From NCBI GenBank assembly GCA_013399695.1, contig VXAU01002234.1:124001-188000 (forward strand): a DNA stretch of 64,000 nucleotides. The letters are read 5' to 3'. This stretch comes from Formicarius rufipectus (lineage: Eukaryota > Chordata > Aves > Passeriformes > Formicariidae). Position 1 is the first letter of the stretch, and each line of letters begins with the position of its first letter. The notes under the pieces are model-generated. The model worked only from the letters and a program-made list of their open reading frames with translations. It did no database searches and was not told where the DNA came from. The position numbers and the translations under genes were made by a program. This document shows, piece by piece, positions 61,601 to 64,000 of the stretch.

Positions 61601-64000
61601 GATACTCACACAGCTGCAAGGTGTGTGAACAAGCTGGGGAAAGGGCATGTTAAGGGACAGATAACTGAGCTACAGAAACTGTCATTATAATTGGCACCTT
61701 TGTTGGCAGTTTCTGCAAGGAGGAGGATGGAGCAGGGAATGAGAAATGCACCACCTTTCCATTTCTAGGGCTACCAGAGTCCTGCTCCAGCAGCAGGGTG
61801 CCCTGCTCAGCTCTGCCAGACTGGACGTGCACGACTGACAATTCCTATGTACAGAGAGCGAAGGCATTTGGTACCATTCTTCTTCAAATAGGCTAATTCT
61901 ATATTTATTCTGATTTATGCTTTTGAATCTTCCCACAGCTCTTAGAGAAAGGTCAAGGGCATGTAGATATTTTTATCTATACAGCAGAAATTATTTAAAA
62001 ACTAAATGGAGCTCCAAGTCAGATCCAAATAATTCTCTATTTACCAAAACAAAAAACACTGTATGCCTTTCTCCCTGAACACTAACACAGTTACTACATC
62101 TACTTTCTACTCAACCCTGAAGAGAGCTGTCTAGTTAATTTTAAACTGCAAAAATTAAAAAAGAAAATAAAAACATCACCAAACCCTGTGTTCAACAATT
62201 CTCACACCAATTTCTAGTCAAAGATTTAATACACTAACACCACATTTCTTTGCAAGTCTCCTTTAATTTTCCATTGCAAAGGTAGGATGTTTGGCAAGGG
62301 GAAGAGACATCTCACACATCAGCAGCCCTGGGGAATGTTTGCTTTGAATCACACACAGTTTGACCTCTCAGAGGATCAAAGCAGTTTATTTCATCAGGTC
62401 ACAAGCCTTATCAACCACTGCAAGTTTGGGTCTTTGTTTCACTGTTTAGGAGATTAAAATTAAGAAAATAGAGAAAGAACAAACACAATTTCTCAGTCTG
62501 TATGGGTTGATTTTAAAGCTCTAATTTCCAATACTTTTCATATGAAAACAGTATAGGCAGTTCTTATCCAGGCAATCCTTTAAAGAAATCTGACAAGCAA
62601 ATTTATCAATTTCTAATAGAATTTCAAACACTGCTGACAGCTCACGGTCTTCAATCATGGCTTGTTTCGTAACTGCAGATGGGGAGAAAAGTCATGTTTG
62701 TCTGGGTCCTAATGGATAACATGATGTACATTCCCATGGCACTATAAAAAGAACTACAAGAAAAACTGTAATTTACTTTGCTGTCAGGTGCTGATCCTGT
62801 AAGTGTGAAGGAAAGCAAGCAACAATTCAGAGACTGGATTTTGATCTGGTATTATATTTATATATTCTGTAACTGAGATCTAATTGCATTTAATCATCTT
62901 CACTGCTATTAGTACCCCAGAATTGTGTTCTTATATAATCCTAACCTATTTTTTAAAGGGACATTTTAATCTGCTGCTTAAGCATTCATTAATGCAAAGC
63001 CACTGCTGTGCAGAACACATTCCACTGTGTTTGCAAGCAGCAAGTCTGGAGAAGTCAGGAGATTTGGACATAAATTCTTTGAAACTACTAGCAAATGTTA
63101 GCATTGCCTTTCTTAATTTTGTTTATGACCTCATGACAACAAACATCAGCAAAACTTAACCATTAATCCTAAAAATATTCCATCTGCAGAAGAAAACTCA
63201 AAAAATACAGTGTAATTTGTAAACAATGTGGTAGCAAATAGTCAAAAGCAATATGTGTGTTAATATATTAACAGCTTCTGGATGGGTGCTTTCTTGTTGC
63301 ATTTCTAAATCTGAATAAATAATCTTCATGCCAACTAACCTAAATGCATGAGTTATCTCAAATTTTGAGAACCCTGAGAAGCTCAATTATCTAATACAAC
63401 TGCCAGCCATCAACTGTACTTAATTGCCTGTACGTTTCAAGTCCGCTGCATGTTTATTTATATCACTTGCATGACACACTAGATGTTTTATGACACTAGA
63501 ATAAGATGAGATGTGTCACAGCCTAATGCTTAACGCTATGACAGGAACCATATTTGCTTTTTTTAATCACAATTTTTCAAGGAAATTAAGTATATTGAAT
63601 ATTAGTCTCTATGTTCTCCACACCCCTGCAGCTCCCTGTGATTTTTTAATCCATAGGACATACTTGAACAAATTTGACAGAGGAATGAAGTTCTTACAAA
63701 TTTCATGAAAAAACAGAGTTTTAGACCCAAGTAGACTTGCCTGATAAGGCAGGTGTGCCTCTGAGCCATTCCAAGAGGGAACAGGAGCCCACCTGCCTGC
63801 CATGCAGTCCTTCAGCACAGGTGTTAACACCCAGCCAGCTGCAACACCTGCTGCCCCACAGACAAGACATGTGAGACAGAACTAAGGACCAGAGAAGAGA
63901 CAAGGGAACAGACCTGGAGACAGGACCTCTCTCTGTGCCAAGAGTAGGGGTATCCACAGAATGGAAGACAGTAGGAAACCAGGCTTTGTTAGTTCCATCA
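55652..64000. other. Non-coding stretch to the window end, no gene recognised
   Basis: AT-rich DNA with a C/A-rich run at 59784-59813 and short chance frames on both strands. The part 56640-57110 has slightly protein-like frames but no splice logic that I can defend. The last 280 bases (63720-64000) are richer in G and C and resemble no element that I know. Confidence 0.4.

Noticed and set aside
1..64000. CRISPR array, tRNA, rRNA, mitochondrial insert or intact endogenous retrovirus
   Set aside because: I looked for regular spaced repeats, tRNA box words, rRNA and mitochondrial words and retroviral gene motifs, and saw none.

Overview
The window looks like vertebrate, most probably avian, nuclear DNA from a gene-poor region. 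The main evidence is interspersed CR1-type LINE fragments. Two of them (34062-34456 on the minus strand, 50538-50877 on the plus strand) keep the CR1 3' terminus built from the 8-mer ATTCTATG. The background is AT-rich and CpG-depleted, reading frames are short and scattered on both strands, and there are no operons or bacterial signals. CR1 also occurs in crocodilians and turtles, so bird is an inference from low repeat density and CR1 type; I cannot name the species.

Layout. At the left edge (about 4-123, plus strand) lies a short stretch that reads like the last coding exon of a gene lying mostly outside the window, followed by possible 3' untranslated sequence. Positions 124-17237 are non-coding. 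They hold an AT-rich block with unusual CpG-bearing words (3150-4420) that may be conserved regulatory DNA, T-rich low-complexity sequence, and an old two-part CR1-like LINE (5105-5725, minus). At 18300-18404 (minus) there is a 105-base, phase 0-0 segment with good splice borders that would encode a membrane-spanning segment; I do not recognise the protein. At 27180-27880 is an eroded L2-clade LINE reverse-transcriptase tail, recognisable from protein-level motifs. From 33 to 50 kb there are three more CR1 pieces, an AACC-type microsatellite (35420-35490), a GC-richer pocket with overlapping frames on both strands (40740-41290), and a region with the longest open frame of the window (49601-50188). 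Near the right end, 55592-55651 is a perfect 22-bp inverted repeat with a 16-base spacer, the strongest hairpin I noticed.

How it fits together. I see no complete gene, no tRNA or rRNA, no CRISPR array and no provirus. The likeliest reading is an intergenic region or a large intron: decayed retrotransposons, simple repeats and possibly regulatory elements around one or two candidate exons. Almost all open frames are of the size expected by chance in AT-rich DNA. I did not find a clearly new biological system. The items most worth checking are the two exon-like segments, the hairpin and the L2 remnant. Repeat calls rest on remembered consensus patterns, not on a search.
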